Below are positions 62,484-64,000 of a stretch of 64,000 bases of DNA, piece after piece. This stretch comes from GCA-002050365 sp964237235. GTDB taxonomy: Bacteria > Acidobacteriota > Blastocatellia > Pyrinomonadales > Pyrinomonadaceae. Both the position numbers and the translations under genes were made by a program. Under the pieces are notes generated by a model. It did not search any database and was not told the origin of the DNA. It saw only the letters and a program-made list of their open reading frames with translations. Where the stretch lies: positions 48,805 through 112,804 of the forward strand of contig CAXSGY010000016.1 in assembly GCA_964237235.1 (NCBI GenBank). The letters are read 5' to 3'. The stretch's first letter is position 1; each line of letters opens with the position of its first letter.

Positions 62484-64000
62484 GTGAATAGTGAAGAACT
62501 CGAAATGAGTTTGAGAACCGAATTTGAGAGTCATCTCAATAGCGTCATTGCCGGTATGCGGCAGGAACTTTCCGAGCTGCAGGGAAAGGTCGAAGCCGAA
62601 TTCGACAAACAGAAAACGCAGCTTAACGCGGCATTTCAAGAATTTTCCGCGCGTCTCGAAACCGGCAAGGAACTCGACCGCGGCTTTAAGGAAACGGTCG
62701 TCGAGCATCTGCGGCTCGCCCGCGACGAAGGCGCGCGCATTACGGCGACGGCGATTACCGAAGCCGAAGAGATGAACGACGGACCGGCTGCCGCGCGCTA
62801 TACGCCGCCGTCAGCCGGAGTCAGCCAATTACGCGACGCGATTAACGACATCACTTCGCAGACCTCGCAGGGAACGATTTTATCTTCGCTGGTCGAACAC
62901 GCCGCGCAGTTTACGCCGCGCGGAGCGTTTTTCATCATTAAAAACGAGCATTTCGTCGGCTGGCGCGTTTTCGGCAAGGAAGCCGACGGCACGAACGAAG
63001 ACGCGGTGCGCGACATCCATCTGCCCGTTTCGTCTTCGACCGTTCTGGGCGAATCGGTACGTTCTTTGAGCGCGACGGAAAGCTCTTACGGAACGCACGA
63101 CGATGATTCTAATTTCCTGGGCAAGCTCGAATTCGGACAGCCGGACAGAATGCTCGCCATTCCGCTGATTGCGCGCGGACGCGGCGTTGCCGTGCTTTAC
63201 GCCGATTACGGCAGCCGCGGCGACGCGGTCAACGTCGAGGCACTCGAAACTTTAGTGCGCGTCGCCGGTTTGACGGTCGAAGTTCTCGCAGCGGGACAGA
63301 CGGCGAAACCGGTCCAGGAAACGCAGTCCGCGCCCGTAACGGTGGACGAAGACGCGACCGAAGTCGAAGCCGCGAAAAGTTTACAAACCGACAAGCAAAC
63401 CGCGCCCGTCGAAGACCAACCGACGCGGGAAACCGAGACGACCACGGAAACCGAGTTTAAAAGCGATGAATCGCCCGCGCAAACCGATGTAACGCCGGTC
63501 GAAGAAACAATCGCTTTATCGGAAGAAGACATTCAGCCCGATGTGGAAGACGTTCCGGCACAGGATTTTACCGCGCCGGTGCAAGAGGAAAGTTCGTTTC
63601 AAAAACCGGCGAACGCGCCGACCGAGACGGTTTCCGACGAAAAAGGCTTTGAAACGCTCGGCACGGAAGGCGGCAATTTGGACGGTTTCGTTTCCGAGCC
63701 GATTAAAACTACCGAGACGGTTTCCGCCGCGCCGCCGAAATCGCGCCTGAGCGACAGAAACGTTGATTTGCCGATTGAGGTCGGCGAAGAAGAACGCCGT
63801 CTGCACAACGACGCGCGACGCTTTGCGCGGCTGCTGGTTTCGGAAATCAAACTTTACAATGAACAGAAGGTCAAGGAAGGACGCGAAGCGCAGGATTTAT
63901 ACGACCGTCTGCGCGAAGCGATTGACCGTTCGCGCGATATGTATGACAAGCGCGTTCAACCGCCGGTCGCCGCCAAATTCGATTATTTTCATTACGAATT
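62484..64000 (+). CDS. GAF-domain protein with coiled-coil N-terminus, partial (3' end outside window)
   Basis: Hand translation from the GTG at 62484 (GAGGAG ribosome site) stays open for 505 codons to the window end. Residues 1-75 form a charged coiled coil (MSLRTEFESHLNSVIAGMRQ, VEAEFDKQKTQLNAAFQEFS). Residues about 115-270 have the look of a GAF-like sensor domain (TSQGTILSSLVEHAAQFTPRG, FFIIKNEHFVGWRVFGKEA, AIPLIARGRGVAVLYADYG). A Glu/Thr/Pro-rich disordered stretch of about 150 residues follows, then a helical part starting RNVDLPIEVGEEERRLHNDARR. No effector domain is visible yet. Possibly a scaffold or polarity factor; unknown. Confidence 0.8.
   Translation, partial: MNSEELEMSLRTEFESHLNSVIAGMRQELSELQGKVEAEFDKQKTQLNAAFQEFSARLETGKELDRGFKETVVEHLRLARDEGARITATAITEAEEMNDGPAAARYTPPSAGVSQLRDAINDITSQTSQGTILSSLVEHAAQFTPRGAFFIIKNEHFVGWRVFGKEADGTNEDAVRDIHLPVSSSTVLGESVRSLSATESSYGTHDDDSNFLGKLEFGQPDRMLAIPLIARGRGVAVLYADYGSRGDAVNVEALETLVRVAGLTVEVLAAGQTAKPVQETQSAPVTVDEDATEVEAAKSLQTDKQTAPVEDQPTRETETTTETEFKSDESPAQTDVTPVEETIALSEEDIQPDVEDVPAQDFTAPVQEESSFQKPANAPTETVSDEKGFETLGTEGGNLDGFVSEPIKTTETVSAAPPKSRLSDRNVDLPIEVGEEERRLHNDARRFARLLVSEIKLYNEQKVKEGREAQDLYDRLREAIDRSRDMYDKRVQPPVAAKFDYFHYE

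Overview
The window looks like the chromosome of an Acidobacteriota member, most probably class Blastocatellia. The evidence is two Oar-type outer-membrane receptors with an N-terminal carboxypeptidase-regulatory-like domain, a winged-helix/TM/TolB-propeller regulator, many secreted S9, S41, M61, DUF885 and beta-lactamase-fold hydrolases, DUF3857-transglutaminase proteins, and a G+C content near one half. This is inference from gene content; there is no rRNA gene here to confirm it.

1-18.9 kb is a plant-polysaccharide locus. A partial TPR protein is followed by an Oar-like receptor, then on the other strand a GH5 mannanase-like enzyme and a GH28 polygalacturonase-like enzyme. A minus-strand pair follows: an APC permease and an AhpD-like peroxidase-related protein whose gene contains an in-frame UGA with a SECIS-like hairpin directly after it, so it is probably a selenoprotein. 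A second Oar-like receptor comes next, then xylB and xylA transcribed divergently across a 16-bp palindrome, and a GH3 beta-glycosidase behind xylA. Together these would import and cut mannan, pectin and xylan fragments and send xylose into the pentose phosphate pathway.

19-32.5 kb holds a tRNA with a CAU anticodon, a CPA1 Na+/H+ antiporter whose start codon lies in a perfect 14-bp inverted repeat, a PEGA/TPR protein, a fasciclin protein, a polytopic membrane protein, class I fructose-bisphosphate aldolase, two tandem DUF3857/transglutaminase proteins (the first with a degenerate catalytic triad), and a small cluster of an alpha/beta hydrolase, a GNAT-like protein and a DUF2156 protein.

32.5-46 kb holds a DUF885 lipoprotein, a winged-helix/TolB regulator cut by two in-frame amber codons, an NTF2-like secreted protein, a three-gene surface operon (small HTH-like protein, YadA-head/S74-chaperone fibre, dockerin-cohesin protein), a RanBP2-type zinc-ribbon membrane protein and an S41 protease.

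46-64 kb holds a class III aminotransferase followed by a BrnT-type toxin-antitoxin pair. A decayed second copy of the aminotransferase tail lies beyond the pair, which suggests an insertion at the gene's 3' end. Then come an AI-2E family transporter, a collapsed alpha/beta-hydrolase pseudogene, a MOSC protein, two serine beta-lactamase-fold hydrolases, an orphan E1-beta subunit, S9 and M61 peptidases, an Nfu-type Fe-S protein and a partial GAF-domain protein. Strong intrinsic terminators and low-complexity inverted repeats are common between genes. I saw no phage, transposase, CRISPR array or rRNA.
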